Of a stretch of 64,000 bases of DNA, positions 34,041-46,985 are shown piece after piece (the first letter of the stretch is position 1; every line of letters starts with the position of its first letter). The position numbers and the translations under genes are program-made. The notes under the pieces are model-generated. The model saw nothing but the letters and a program-made list of their open reading frames with translations, ran no database searches and was not told where the DNA came from. The DNA comes from Phoebastria nigripes (Eukaryota > Chordata > Aves > Procellariiformes > Diomedeidae), in the NCBI GenBank assembly GCA_035582835.1, contig JAYKAV010002552.1, positions 826,499 through 890,498 of the forward strand, written 5' to 3'.

Positions 34041-35932
34041 TCAGAGAACCCAGGGATAAATGAAATGCTTAAAAGAAATAGATACTTCAAGGTAGTTGAA
34101 GATAAGGACAAAGGTACCAGAAGAAGGGAAAGAAAGGAGGAGGTGAGGGCTGTGTCACCAAATGATAGGTTGAAAAATTAAGAATCTAAGAATGGTTTTC
34201 AGGGTCAGATAGCGGGGTGAAAATCAGGGTGCATCAGCCAGACAAATACGTGCTGAAGATTTGTCAGAGGGATAGAGAGGAGATGAGGAAGACGTTTGTG
34301 AACAATGATAAGGATCACTGGAAGAGCTGAAAGGAATAGGAATGTTGTGAGATGTCAGAGGGGAAGAAGAGCTGTGCACCAGATGAACTACGTGTGATTC
34401 CTGGGGTCCATCCGTAGCTACTCGCCAACACAGAGGCTGATGCACAGCAAATGGATGTGAACTAAAACCAGAGATGCTAACTTTGTCTTTGAGGTGGTTA
34501 ACAGTATGCACTCTTTTATATCTTATTTTTCATTTACATCATTGCTAAGCAAGGATGCAAAATACTCACGTCAAGGCACTTAGTCTTCTCATTCATCTGT
34601 AAATACAATGATACACTTTTGATTGCTACAAACAATAAATATCAAACTTTAAGCTGTTTAACTGCATAGTCAGTAATTCTGTTAGACCCACTGAAACATC
34701 TGGGACTAGCAAATGTCCAAGATATGATACTCAGTGGGAGAGACTTCATTCCGGACAGCTTGAGCTCCAGTTGTCCTCACAAAGTACATATAGAGAATGA
34801 GGTTGTAGGTGATCATAAAAAACAATAAAGCAAAAAACTTCAGATTAAATAAATAATGAGAACTATGGTTTTACATAGCTTTTGGCTCATGGTTCTAAGT
34901 AAGTTTTCTGTGAGTTTGAACAAGAAAAAGTGGGACCAAGGTAGAGATATGTGCACAGTCTCCCTCTTTTAGGTTTCTCTTTTATATAATAATTACTGCA
35001 GGAATAATCCTGTGAAAGCTTCTGGGACTTCTTTAATTTCCATGGCCTTAAGGTGGAGCTCCGGGAGCTCCTGGGATCCGCCAGTGAACCACCACGATTC
35101 ACGAATGTATGCTGTTGCATTCCGTTATACAAAACCCAGTTTGAAATCAGGATATGTAACTAATTCATATATGCTATCGGGCAGAGTTATATTTGCCTTA
35201 CAAATTAGGTAGTTATTGCCTTAGTGTTATCAGTTCTACTCCATGCATTTAAGGCTTCTTAAGTTCTCTCCTAGTTAAGTGTCCCTTGTTGAACGGGGGC
35301 CGACAGTGAAAACTGTGCACAGAACTGATGCCGTTCTATCAGGACTCATGCACAGAGCATGAGACTTGCACAATTGTCCTTTGCCTTGTACAGCCTCACA
35401 GCTATGTGTATACCTTATACAGCCCTAGCTCCATGCCATGTCCTCTGCCCCCGCAACTGGAACCTCCTCGAATGGCAGACACCTCATCTGAAACAAGCTG
35501 TCCTTCTGTCACCTGCAGCTTGACATCACCGAGTGTAAAGGCAGGTATGGTACAGCCATGTCACATCACAGACTCTGTGTTCAAGGAAGCAATACAGGAA
35601 GATAGTTCCCTTGAGAAGACATGTTCCCTATCACTTGACCTGACATGACACTGTCTTTTCTCAAGAAGACAGCTGAGAGGTCTGCGTTCAGAATCAGCAG
35701 AGAATTAGGTCCTCTTTCAGCAATGCACTCCTCTCCGACAAAGAAGCGTAAGCAATCACATTCTTATTCAGGAAAGCATGCTGTGCGATGGAACACTTAG
35801 GTATTTCTAAAGCTGGACTAAAGAAAGGGCATGGAAACATCTCAAGGCATCCCTGAATACTGCTGGAATTCAATATGCCCTCACTTGCTTTGAGTGTTAG
35901 CATGGATAACTTTGTTATTTAAAATCAAGCAA

Positions 35933-35958
35933 TTTTTTTTTTTTTTTTTTTTTTTTTT
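35933..35958. repeat. T26 homopolymer
   Basis: An uninterrupted run of 26 T. No transposon body was recognised beside it. Confidence 0.9.
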
Positions 35959-38900
35959 GCAAAGGGAATGCATCTGAAGTCAAGATTTATTTAGTCACAA
36001 TGTAGCTCTATAACCCTGACAGGGATCTTTGTATTTCATTTTGTATTTTCAGAAAAAAGATGAAATAAAAGGTAATGCTGAAAGAGATTCTATTTCTGGG
36101 ACTTCAGAGTTCTGCTAAAATTAACATAAAAATAAAGTCATTATATGAATTTCAGAGTGTGAGATACTTGGCACCTAGAATCCTATCAGCTTTATGAAAA
36201 ACCAGATGTTTTTGACCAAAGGCTCAAATACTTGTCTCCCTTCCCAAATGCTTTCAGCTCAAAAGCTCAAAAATTATCCAGAAACTCTCCTCCAAGTGAG
36301 CATGTGTGGTCTAATCCAGTTCTACTGAACTTGCTGGACATGTAAATGTAAACTGTCAAAGGTAGTGGAGCAAACTATGAAGAGAGCTCTAATGACTGCC
36401 TGCAGTCTCACTTAGTTTTGACTAAGTGTCATCGAAGGAAAAACTTATCAAGCTGTCTGCTGTTTTTCCCCCAAAATATTTTCCTTAGCCTTAAGCATTT
36501 CTCTTTTTCTAAGGGTCCAAAAAGATGACGAAATGTAGAACAAATGATTATTTTATTCGCAAATTAAACTTAATTTCTATGGTGCCAGTTTTGTTCCATT
36601 TCTTTCTGATTTCATCCTAGCCTCAAGTATCTGTGACTGCTCTAACACAATGACTGAGAGGCTCTGGCCCTTATGTTTCCTTTTGTGTCCTTTCTTTGAA
36701 TACTTCTGCTGATGAACATTTGCCCACCTCCTTGAAATATATTGCTATAACTGAGTTCACAGCTGGGGTAGGTTTGCAATCTCCCATTGTTAAAGAGAAT
36801 TTTTATTAAATTTAACTGTTTGGGTTTCAGGTGTGATTTCAGGAAATCTCATTTAGGGACAGCTATTAAGAGAACAGTCATCTGACCAGTGATGCTCCTC
36901 TCGTGTCTGGTAAGAGTGATGCTGGCAGCCTCTGTCAAGGCTTCTTTTAGCCCTTTTGGGGACAGAATTCTCACCCCACTGGTGTCTGTTCTTAGTGTGC
37001 AGCTCAGTATGTGTCTGAGGAGACCTGGAACAACAGCGGGCATCTGGTCAACATGAGAAGAGCATGTTGAGCAGAGGACAGGATGAGCTTCCTACTGCTG
37101 TATTGCTGGTGGTTCTATGGGACTCATGCTGCCCGTGGTTGCTGGAGATTCTGTGCGTAAGAGCAACAGATTGTGTCCTCTATCTCTTTTAAATGTGGAC
37201 ACATGTATTTTACTCTTCTGTCTGGCTTTGGTAGACTTTTGTGAAGGGAAACTCAAAAACTATTTAGGAGTTGGAACCATACAGTGTAATGATGCTGGAC
37301 CACAATATTGGGGTGGCTTAATCCTCTGAATGAGGGATGAAACAAATCATAAAAGATTTAAAGCTTTTGTAAAAAGAAGAGAGGATTATTCTGTTACCCA
37401 GGCAACATCTCTTCCAAGTATTGGTGCCATGAAATAATTAACTGGAATAATCTTGAACAGGTAAATGACTGCTGCATCAACCTTGACTGTCATAATAGTT
37501 TGTTAAATACTTTGAAACACAGCATCAGAGAAGTCATAAATAAAACAAAGAGAGGGCTAATGAATAGGACAGAGGGCTCAGTCTAGTTCTAGCACAAACT
37601 TGCCAGTCTCTAAATCATGCCACCTTATCTAGTGCTGACCGATGCAGTCCTATGCATTAAACAGTACCCAGGGAGGGTGAGTTTTTCAGAATCTACATCT
37701 CTTTGTCTCATTTCCCACCCACTACAAGATAAGGAAGCACTTTTTTTCTTTGACTTTTCTCTTGTCTGTTCAGTTTATGAGGTCTTGAGACAGGCTTTGT
37801 CTGTTACTCTACATTTGTACGGCGTCTCATGTGCTCAGAACTCATGGAAGTTCTGAGTTAAATTGCAACCTAGAGGCCCTACAGGAAAATAGTAAGGCAA
37901 AAGAATAACAGTGTACCCATCAATCCTGTAATATCCTCTACACTGACAATGTGAAAAATCTCTGAGAAATACATCAGATAAACAGACATAGATCTGAAAT
38001 ATGGGTGTAATCACTCACAGACACAAAGCAGGAATGAGAATGCTAATCCCAGATATCCACATCCAATGCCCATTTGATTGATTTGGACTTCAAAAATTAG
38101 GGTTTTTCCTAAGAAATCAAAATTTCCACTAACATAACCCTGAGCTTTTTTAGTGGTGACTACTGCTAAAGTTCAGACACNGGCTCTTGTGCACGCATAT
38201 CTGCTCTAGGTAAGCATGGGAGTTTTGTGCCTGGGATGCCAGGCACTGTGCAATTGATATCCATGACACTAAATGATCCGGTGAATGGGTAAAAGGAGAG
38301 AAGCTTGGAGTATTTCAGAGCTTTGGAAATGTCCTAGCAATCTGAGAAAGCATTTGTTTACTATTTTATTAGGTATGTACATAAAGTAATACTTTTTGTA
38401 GCTAATAAGCAATTTATCAGCATCAGTGCATTTTACTCTTAAGATATAGGATAAGAGTAACAGTGATGTGAAGTTGGGATTTGAAATCTGTGTGAAACAA
38501 TGCAGTATACTCAAGAGTGATAAATCAATCAGTGTTCCTGACAACCCGATGTTCCATGACATAAATGTTTAAGGAAGAAGAAATCTCTAAGAAGACATGC
38601 TTCATGAAAAAATCATGGAAGATGAGGTAAAGACTGATTTTAAGAGCCATCTGCAACTCCATGACTACAGCTAATGAAAACGTGAATGTAGTAATTTATT
38701 GAATTTGATAAAGTGTATATTGAGAAATAAAAGTGTCCTTGTGTATGTTGCATATTAAATGGGTGGAAAAAGGTTTAATCCATGTTATTAATGTTTTGGG
38801 TTGTGCATTTTTTTTTTTTTAAACTAAATTCAGAAATTCAAATATCTAGAAACCACGGTAACCATGTATATCCAGTAAAGTGTTATTAATTGCTGCATGT

Positions 38901-41582
38901 AAGATATCCTACACACCAATATTTAGGTTGGATACAGCCCACAAATGATTCTTATGAGAGCATAAACCTTCAGTTATTCTTATTTCATAATGTATAACAT
39001 TTTCATTAAATATTTCCTCAGAAAATTATATATTAGGACTTGTCTGATTCCAGTGTTCAGTGAAGTTTGGCAGTTGATGTCAAAGTATGGCCCGGCCCTG
39101 CTTCAAGGGTTTAGATGGAAGACATCCATGGAAAATCTCTATATGGTGCAAAATAACTGTCTATAATTCAATATGTGGCAGTAAAATCTGCATGTGGCAA
39201 GGAAACAAACAGCCTAGCATATCAGCCACTTGAACCATGATGATTGCTTCACCATTGTCTCTCCTCCACAAAATGGGATGTGAATTCTGTGGTCTGGACT
39301 GGTTTATGACGAAGCGATACTGTGGAGCTTTAAGCCTCTGAACCTCTTATAAGCTCAAGGGAGGCTAAGGATGCTTAAAGCTTGGTAAGATAATACAACG
39401 TAAAGAATCGAATAAAAGGCTAAGATGGCCTATGAAAGATAAAGTCCCTGTTTAAACACAAACAGCGTTAGCAAGCAGACAGTGACATTATTTAAAGTAA
39501 GATTTTGTTCACCACATTTGATGGGCCTCCAGTCCTCATGGCAGTTACTCAGCTATCAGTTGATACTATGAATGACCTTACAGGCTATGGATGTGTTCCC
39601 ACCAGTTCCTCTGAGAGGTATCAGCAGCTTTAGGTAGTAGTTTCTGATAAGGCATTACATATTCAATCTCAGTAGCAGCTTTGTAATTGCTCATATTTTT
39701 CTAATAAAATAACTTTGAAGAGTGTTACACAATGTTTTGCTATGGGATTGGGGATCTTTGGTGAACCCTACTGCTCTTTTTTGAAAAGCGTCCTGGCAAA
39801 TGCTCTGATCTCTTTGATATACTGATATATACTAGGTGGAGGACAAAAGCCTTGCAGGTAAACAGAAGCAAAAAATAGACGTTCCAGGAAAATTCTGGAA
39901 AGATGATGCACAAAGCTTGCTTTCCTTCTTACTCAGCACAGTGGAGACCTGTGACTTCTCTCTAGCTGTGCCGTGATTTCTTTTTCCTCTGGAGTAATTA
40001 TAAATTGATCACAGGCAGGAAGAAAAGATGCCGTTTTTGGAACACAAGGTGTAAGTGCACCAGAGTTCTGGTCAACTTGATTTGGGATTTGTCACTTTTC
40101 CAGTTTAAATAAAGCAAAGAATGACCACCTAGGAACCAGTCTGTAAGAATCAGAAAATCATCCAGCAGTCTGGCAGAACAAAATTGTAAAATACGCAATC
40201 TGTATATTGGTAGCAGAACAAAATATCCAGATTTGTGACAGTCAGAGAAACAGTAATTCTACACAGCTGCTGGAATCCAAATATTAAACAAACATGTTTA
40301 AAAAATCAGCTTCTGAAGTTGGTTCACTGATGACGCTTTCACAGGTTGTGGCTCTTGGGCATGCAGGGGAAGGACGCTGGTGCATCTTGGAGGAAGGAAT
40401 AGCAAATGTCCTTTGAGGTTTGCTTAGAGGATGGAAGACGACTCTGGAAAAGGCTCTGAAAGCAAACCAGCGTGGTGAACAGCCCAGAAGCGTGGCTGTG
40501 GGAAGCTGTGCGGTTTGGATGGCCTCCACCTCATCAGAGCGAACGCGTCTGTCTGGGGGGCAGAATGGCCAGAGCAGGTAGAAGGGAGTTCTGCAGAAAC
40601 ATCACATGTGTGAGAAGTGGAAAGAAGTGGAAGTCGATAGCAATTAGTTTAGATTAGAGTCTGGGAACCATGGGAAAGGGAGAAATATGTGGTCAGTGGA
40701 GTGAAGGCAGGTCACAAGGGCTTTTTCTTCAACAAGGCTGACTCCTGCAGTGGCTGTTTCTCACACTTTAAACTGCTTTCTCATGTGGCATTAAGTTACT
40801 CAAAGAAATCAAGTGATTCTTAGTACTTTTTCTATGGTGGTGTGTTACTGTTCAGATTTCAGATTTTAAAGAGTTGGTGTAAACNTTTCCCATAAGTACA
40901 GTAATTATTTGATCTGACTTTGAAATAGTGCTGAAAAAGCAAGTTTTATGATCACTGATAAAGGCAATGTAGAGGTAAAAATCCTCATAAGACCCATCAT
41001 ATTTGACATATAAAGTCTCCTGTTCTTATAAATGTCTGCAGGGTAGGAAATGACTTGGCTGAAATATTGTATCTATTAGTAGACAAATACCATGTATTCA
41101 TATNTATGAAAATCATTCTCTGAAGAGTCCATTTAAAAAAAATACTGACATTGTAGTAGAAATCAGACCCCCGCCTCTCCAGCTATGAAGAAAATGTATT
41201 CCTTCACAGTCGTGTTTGAGCTGTATATGTTGGTTTATATTCTGTGGCATCAGCAGTATTCATCTATTTTTCCCCTTCAGTGAAATTAGGAGAGAAAGTT
41301 GTGTCTTTGCTTTATTGGTGATTTTCTAAAATGTTCACATCCTCTTCTTTAAAGAAGATTCTTTAAAATGTAAAATCGTTCTCCCAACATGCAGTGGATG
41401 CCAGAGAAATAATAATAGCTGTTGGTTTAGTTCATTCTCATATATGCAAGAGACAGTTTGACTGGCTTCAGCCATGTGATAAATTGACTTTAAGGCCCGT
41501 ACCGTGGCGATATTCCCATACTTGATTTTATTTACCTTTCCATTTCTGACTTTTCTCTCTTCAGCACAGAGGAAAAACAAAG

Positions 41583-41584
<2 letters not shown>

Positions 41585-41627
<43 letters not shown>

Positions 41628-41692
41628 AGACAAAAACCCACACACACAAAAAAAAAACCAAACAAAAACCCCCCAGGCCTTCAGGGGTTGGC
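41585..41692. repeat. A40 homopolymer with A/C-rich tail
   Basis: A run of 40 A is followed by GAGAGAC, CACACACA and further A blocks. The length is likely polymorphic or uncertain in assembly. It could be the tail of a lost retrocopy, but no body or target duplication was found. Confidence 0.85.
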
Positions 41693-44600
41693 ATGAAATT
41701 CTTTTTAGGAGTTTTATCAGTTAAAGACATCTCATGCCTCAGAAGTATGATCTCTGTTCAAGTGGGAATTATGACGAAATGCAGGACTAAGAAATCTATG
41801 AAATCTAGGACTTCTACAAGGATACACAGTGTTCTTCTACGCCTCATTAAGCTTGCCTGAAATGACCCAATCAGTGTTGAAAAAGTTCAGAAAAGATAAA
41901 CTACTTGAGAATTTACATTTTTTTTTTAACTTCACTCATTGTAGGGTCATAGAGCAGAGCTATAAGAAATGCATATGGGAACTTAAATTTACAGGGCAAT
42001 TTATACAGGAATGCTCAAATGTGTAGTGATTTTTTCACACAAGTAATATTTGGAAGCATCTGACAACTGCTTTTTCAAGACAAACTTATGTGGAAACAAC
42101 CTTTAAAAGCAACACTGCATAAGGTAATTTAAGAAGTCAGATTTTTCCAGAGTGGACTGTGGCTGGGGAATTTAAAATCTATGGCATGAAGTGGGATTTT
42201 GTAACTCATGAAAATGTACCTCTATCTCTTTCTGGCAAAACATTTTCAGATTGTTGCCTTGAAACTCTGCCATAAAGGAGTTGCTGTATTCCTGTACTGC
42301 AAATACTGGGGTTGATTTCAGTTTTCTGTTGTTTCTCCTCTCCAAAGTAGAGCTCCTATGAGATCAGGAAGGCAGGCATCTATTCTGCTTGAAGCCAGTT
42401 CTCTCAGGCCATATTTACAATAATATACTTGATAACTGGCATTCTTAATGGGACATAAATTGTGAGAGTAAGAAACCTTTATTTCCAAATACTGTTATAT
42501 GTAACTATTTCTTTTTTTTCCCTTTAAAACAATAAAACAAATTTCACTCTAAGCCAAATCTTCAATTCTGACAGTGCTGAGTGATAATGAAAGTACTTTC
42601 CATTAAAATTACAGCTGAACTTTTGCTTCTGTATTGATAATTTCTGTATCTACATCCTAGAGAAAGTACTCTTTGTGCTGCATGTTTGGGCTGGCACAAA
42701 GAAGCATCCTGCTCCCGAGGTCCCTACCACTGGAGCCTGCCCATCCAGCTTCCAGTTGGTTTTCCCAAATTATGAAAGTGCTGACAGTAGGTTGAAGACA
42801 AAACAAAATTGTTTATCTTCCTCTATGGAGTAAGGGGATATTTTCCCTAATTCAACAAAACCACAGTTCACTTCTTATGTCGGTTTTCATCTCATTTTGT
42901 GATGCATTTGTCTGCAAACTTTACCAGACCTGGCAAGTTTAGATAAAATATTTCGATACTTCATTATGCTAAAACTCCCCAGATCCTTTATAACAAGATT
43001 TTCACAGCATCTGCAATATAGGAAGCAAGAATATTCTTTTACTAGGGGCATGACATATATTCATCTTCCCTTGAGAAGGAAGTAATTGAAAATAACTACT
43101 GCCAAAATCAGTATAGTTTAAGGACTATCTGTTCCTTAATTCTTAATGGATATCATTTGAAGTATATGTATTGATGACCATGTGGCATTAGTATACTTGA
43201 GGATTTCAGTATGGGAGAAATGACTTTTCAAAGACTGTTAGTGCTCTTGATGGTTGTTGGAAGAAGAATATTTCTTGAACCCATTTTGGGAAAAGCCAGC
43301 GAGTTTCAAGGCTTGCTTGTCTGTACTAAAAGCACGGTATCTGATGTCATCAAAGCTCCCATCTTCAAAACTTTAATGTGCAGCAGATATAAACTACAGG
43401 TGGCTGCTTGTGGTAGCAATGGAGAGAATTATGTTTCTGCATGCTGCCTGTGATGCAAGGCTTAACACATGAAGCATTTCTCGCATACTTTTAGGAAGCA
43501 GAGACTACTTCTATCCCTTCTCCTCTTTGACAACGTGTACAAAGCATAAAAGAAAGGAAGCTCAATGGATTTGAGAAGCTCCAATCTGCAGAGCATTCAA
43601 ATGAAAAAAAAAAACCTGTTCATATTTATCACACATTCTGTTGTCTATTATCAATGATCTAAAAAATATTTGATAAAATAAATGACATGCATATCAGAAT
43701 GCTAGTGCCTCCTACATACTGTGGGAAGATGACGCGTTCTCTCCAGTCCTGGGATGATGTTTCTTCACATGATGTCGTTTGGGATTCATGGAGTGCCCTA
43801 ACTCTTCAAAGTCAATGGCCTGCATTTCTCTCTGTTGAGAGATGTTGTTGCTGGGCAAACAAATAGCATCAACCCTGTTTTAAGCAAAGATCAGTTATAT
43901 GAATTTTTTTACAAAGTAAAAAGCAGATTATTGAAGTATCAGAATAAGGATATGATTCCCCAGTCTGGAGAAACACATGCTTGCTCTCTGCCGAGGAAGC
44001 TATCATTCTCATTTCAATAGGAAGCTAGTTCCCTATAGCCTAACATTTCCCTTCGATCATCATTTCATTACCAAAAGAGACTGGTGTCATGGCCCATGGT
44101 TAGAACTTTGCACTTGGAGCTCAACAGGCCAAGCTCCACAACCCAAGCTCCTAAGAAGTTACTGAAGTATCAAACGAGAGAGCAGGGAAATTAAAAAGAT
44201 GAAGGACTGCAAGAAGACAACGAAGCAATGCTGATCAACATGACTAAGAGCCCAGCTGCTACCAAACCAGGGGAAACATGAGTCTGTGGTAAACAATTTT
44301 CATAGGCTAAGTCTTCAGCTACTCTTGAAAGGCTTCCTTTATTTTATTTCCTATTCCCCTGAAAACTGTTTCTTCCAGCAATTTTGGAATTTCTGCTATG
44401 AGAAGAAAAGATCTGATACTCAGTTTTAATACAAATTATACAGCCATTTTTTCACTGACAAGGTCAACAGATCTAAAACTGTGAGCCCAAAGCACCTTTT
44501 CCCTGCTTATCAATTCTGTTCCATCTTCATCCTTGTATTTTCATGTTCCTTCTTTTTGTCTCTATTTGCTACATTTTGCACATACTGGGGAATACAGATG

Positions 44601-45187
44601 TTTTTCATATAGTGGATTATTGTAGATGAGTTTTCCATGATAAAACAATTCTCTAGCTCCCTATTCTCCACAGAAGTTTAAACAAAATATCCCTGATTTG
44701 AAGACAGAATGATCAATCTGAATCAAATCCCAGACATGCAAGCTTCACAGCAGAAAATATATTAAAAAAATTAAATATTTAGCATGAGTTATACAATATT
44801 GAAACCAAAGGAGATTTGAAGTCAGAGTGGTGATATTTACAAAGCATTCTTGATTTTGATACCAAAAAATGCTTAACCTGTTAACAAATAATTTCTCAAA
44901 TAAAACCACAAGTTCCTATATCTAACTTTCTAACTTTTTCTAAAACGTATCTCTGAAATTTTAATACGTACTGCTCAAAACTTCTGACTTGCATTTGGAC
45001 AGGTTAAAAGCACATTTTACGTTTAAGTTTCTTTTGCTTCATAGAGTATTCTGACTTTTTAGGGCTTTCTAATAATAAACCTTTTTTGTTATATCGAATA
45101 TAATACTGATAGTCCTTGCAGGGTCATTTTCAGCCTAGTGGGAGCCACAGTCCTCCTGTCCCTAGCAAGTTCTCAATGCTTACTTAC

Positions 45188-45432
45188 CCACCAGTGGGTG
45201 CTGAGGTTTCCACTTCAGAGAGCTCAGGTGCAAAGACCATTCGCTCCATTATCTCTTCAGTAGAGCAAGAGTTGTAGCTGAGGTAGGTTGCCTTCCATCT
45301 CCAGGAAAGGAGGAGGGACCTTCCAGAAAGAGAGAACATACTACCACAAGTTAATCCTCCTCTTATTTGGCCTGAATATAAGAACCTTTCATGCACACTA
45401 TACACGCAATATTGTTGAGCACACAAAGTGTG
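45188..45432 (-). other. Possible orphan exon
   Basis: A 245-bp minus-strand segment is bounded by an acceptor-like TTTCTATAG (ending 45433) and a near-consensus donor TGG|GTAAGTA (GT at 45187-45186), with an open frame running to the donor. The peptide (for example STEEIMERMVFAPELSEVET) matches nothing I know. It could be a non-coding RNA exon or chance. Confidence 0.25.
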
Positions 45433-46794
45433 CTATAGAAATTAGGCAAACATAGATCCATAAGGTTTTGTATTTGTCAAAATTGTTTTAAGTACGAAGT
45501 CTTAAATTCCAGAAGATTTTAAGTCCACTGACTTTCCAGGGTGTAGAAATGCTGACTGGCATGTAAAAGCCAACAAATTGGATAGATGCAGATGATTTGC
45601 ATGGCCAACAGTCACGATTTCTTGCACAATTTTAAGGAAGAAAGCCAGTTTTGAAACATAATCTTGTGTTTTGTAGTCCTTTGTAAAGTAATTTAAACAC
45701 AAGTAATCTCCAAAGCTTGATTTTTATATGGTATCGACAAGCATGTCTAATCCATTGCACTACAATTTACTAAGAGATAATTGCTCATTTACAGAGAAAA
45801 AAAACCACCACAAAAAACCTTAGCCATTTTTTCGCTCTAAATGATATCACATTTCTTCAATTTTTGCTTTATTTTCCATGTTTTTAAAACTTGGAAGGAC
45901 TAGTTATGCAACTCAAGAAAGTATTTTTCCAACAGATGAGACTAATTATGCTGGCACTGTGCATATTTACGCTGTTCTAGCGTTCTTCATATCCTTATTT
46001 ATGCATTAAACATTGGACAGTAATTTAACAATTATTTTAGCAAGATTAGAAATTACACAAGGATGGTGGCAGGGAGGAATAAGAAGACAACCAAANAGAA
46101 ACCTGATTATTTCAGATATTACCATTGGGATCATATAATTAAATGCATTCCTCATTTCATTACAAAGTTCAATGAAAAGAACAACTGCATTATTCTTAAC
46201 AGTCAGCAACCTTCTTTTTCCAATTTTCATGTTGATCTCCTCAGTCCTCAGAAGGGCTACTGGGCAAAATGAGTTCTTGCATCTTTGATTAGGTTGAAAG
46301 CAATCTGATTTGCAATTTTTCAATATCTGTTCTATTCAGTTGAGTGAGTCACTGTCTGAGAAACCTTAGTGTACAACGAGATTTAGTAATAGGCAACACT
46401 GTCAGATTGCAGATAGGTCACAAAATACTAGTAAATATGTGGGGGGTGGGAAAATGATGGGTTTGTTTGTAAGTAGCTCTGAAGCAGGAATAGAAAAACT
46501 GTGCTACCCATACACTCTGTTCTCCAGTAAAGGAAGCCTTTACTGGTCAAAACTCAGCAGCACCCTGGATACCAAAAAGTTTGCCTTTGGTTAATTGTGA
46601 TTCCTCACATGATGCGAAGTGATAACCCCAGTGGCAATTAGTCCTGTTCAATGTTAGCTGCTGATATCCATCGGTGTTGGTGGCCTGCCAAAGGCAGTCA
46701 CGGGAAGGGATCAACAACGGACATCTGCTTTAAAAAGAAAAGGTTTATCTTCTTATAACTGAAATAAGAATACTTATGTGTTGTAGTGCACTTA

Positions 46795-46985
46795 ACATTC
46801 CTCACCACACACCTTCTAAAGGAAAGAAGTATCATGATGCTTATTTTGCTGTAGGAAAAACTGTCTCACAGGAAGATGAAAAGGCTCATCCAGGTCATCC
46901 AACAAACTGGTGGCACAGCTAGGAAAAATGTGAGTCTCTTATGTCCCAGTCTGATGCCCTATCTGTGTTCCCTCAAAGAAGAAGA
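46795..46985 (+). mobile_element. Possible MIR SINE relic (intergenic)
   Basis: The plus strand shows ordered MIR-like blocks: TTATTTTGCTGTAGGAAAAA, then AGGTCATCCAACAAACTGG, GGCACAGCTAGGAAAA, and CCCAGTCTGATGCCCTATCT. The order and spacing fit the MIR 3' half, with strong divergence. The edges are approximate. Confidence 0.4.

Larger units (their letters stand above)
32641..41584. other. Intergenic flank, no gene recognised
   Basis: This 9-kb stretch upstream of WDR11 has no open frame longer than about 110 codons outside the CpG island, and none resembles a known protein. It holds the outer CpG-island shore, a CTCF-like motif (33373-33384), a 23-bp tandem repeat (33982-34040), a T26 run (35933-35958) and a 17-bp palindrome (35055-35071). 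Confidence 0.7.

Noticed and set aside
35055..35071. 17-bp palindrome with SacI-like arms followed by a BamHI-like site, resembling vector polylinker
   Set aside because: Flanks are ordinary AT-rich genomic sequence and the order of sites matches no polylinker I know, so it is probably coincidence.
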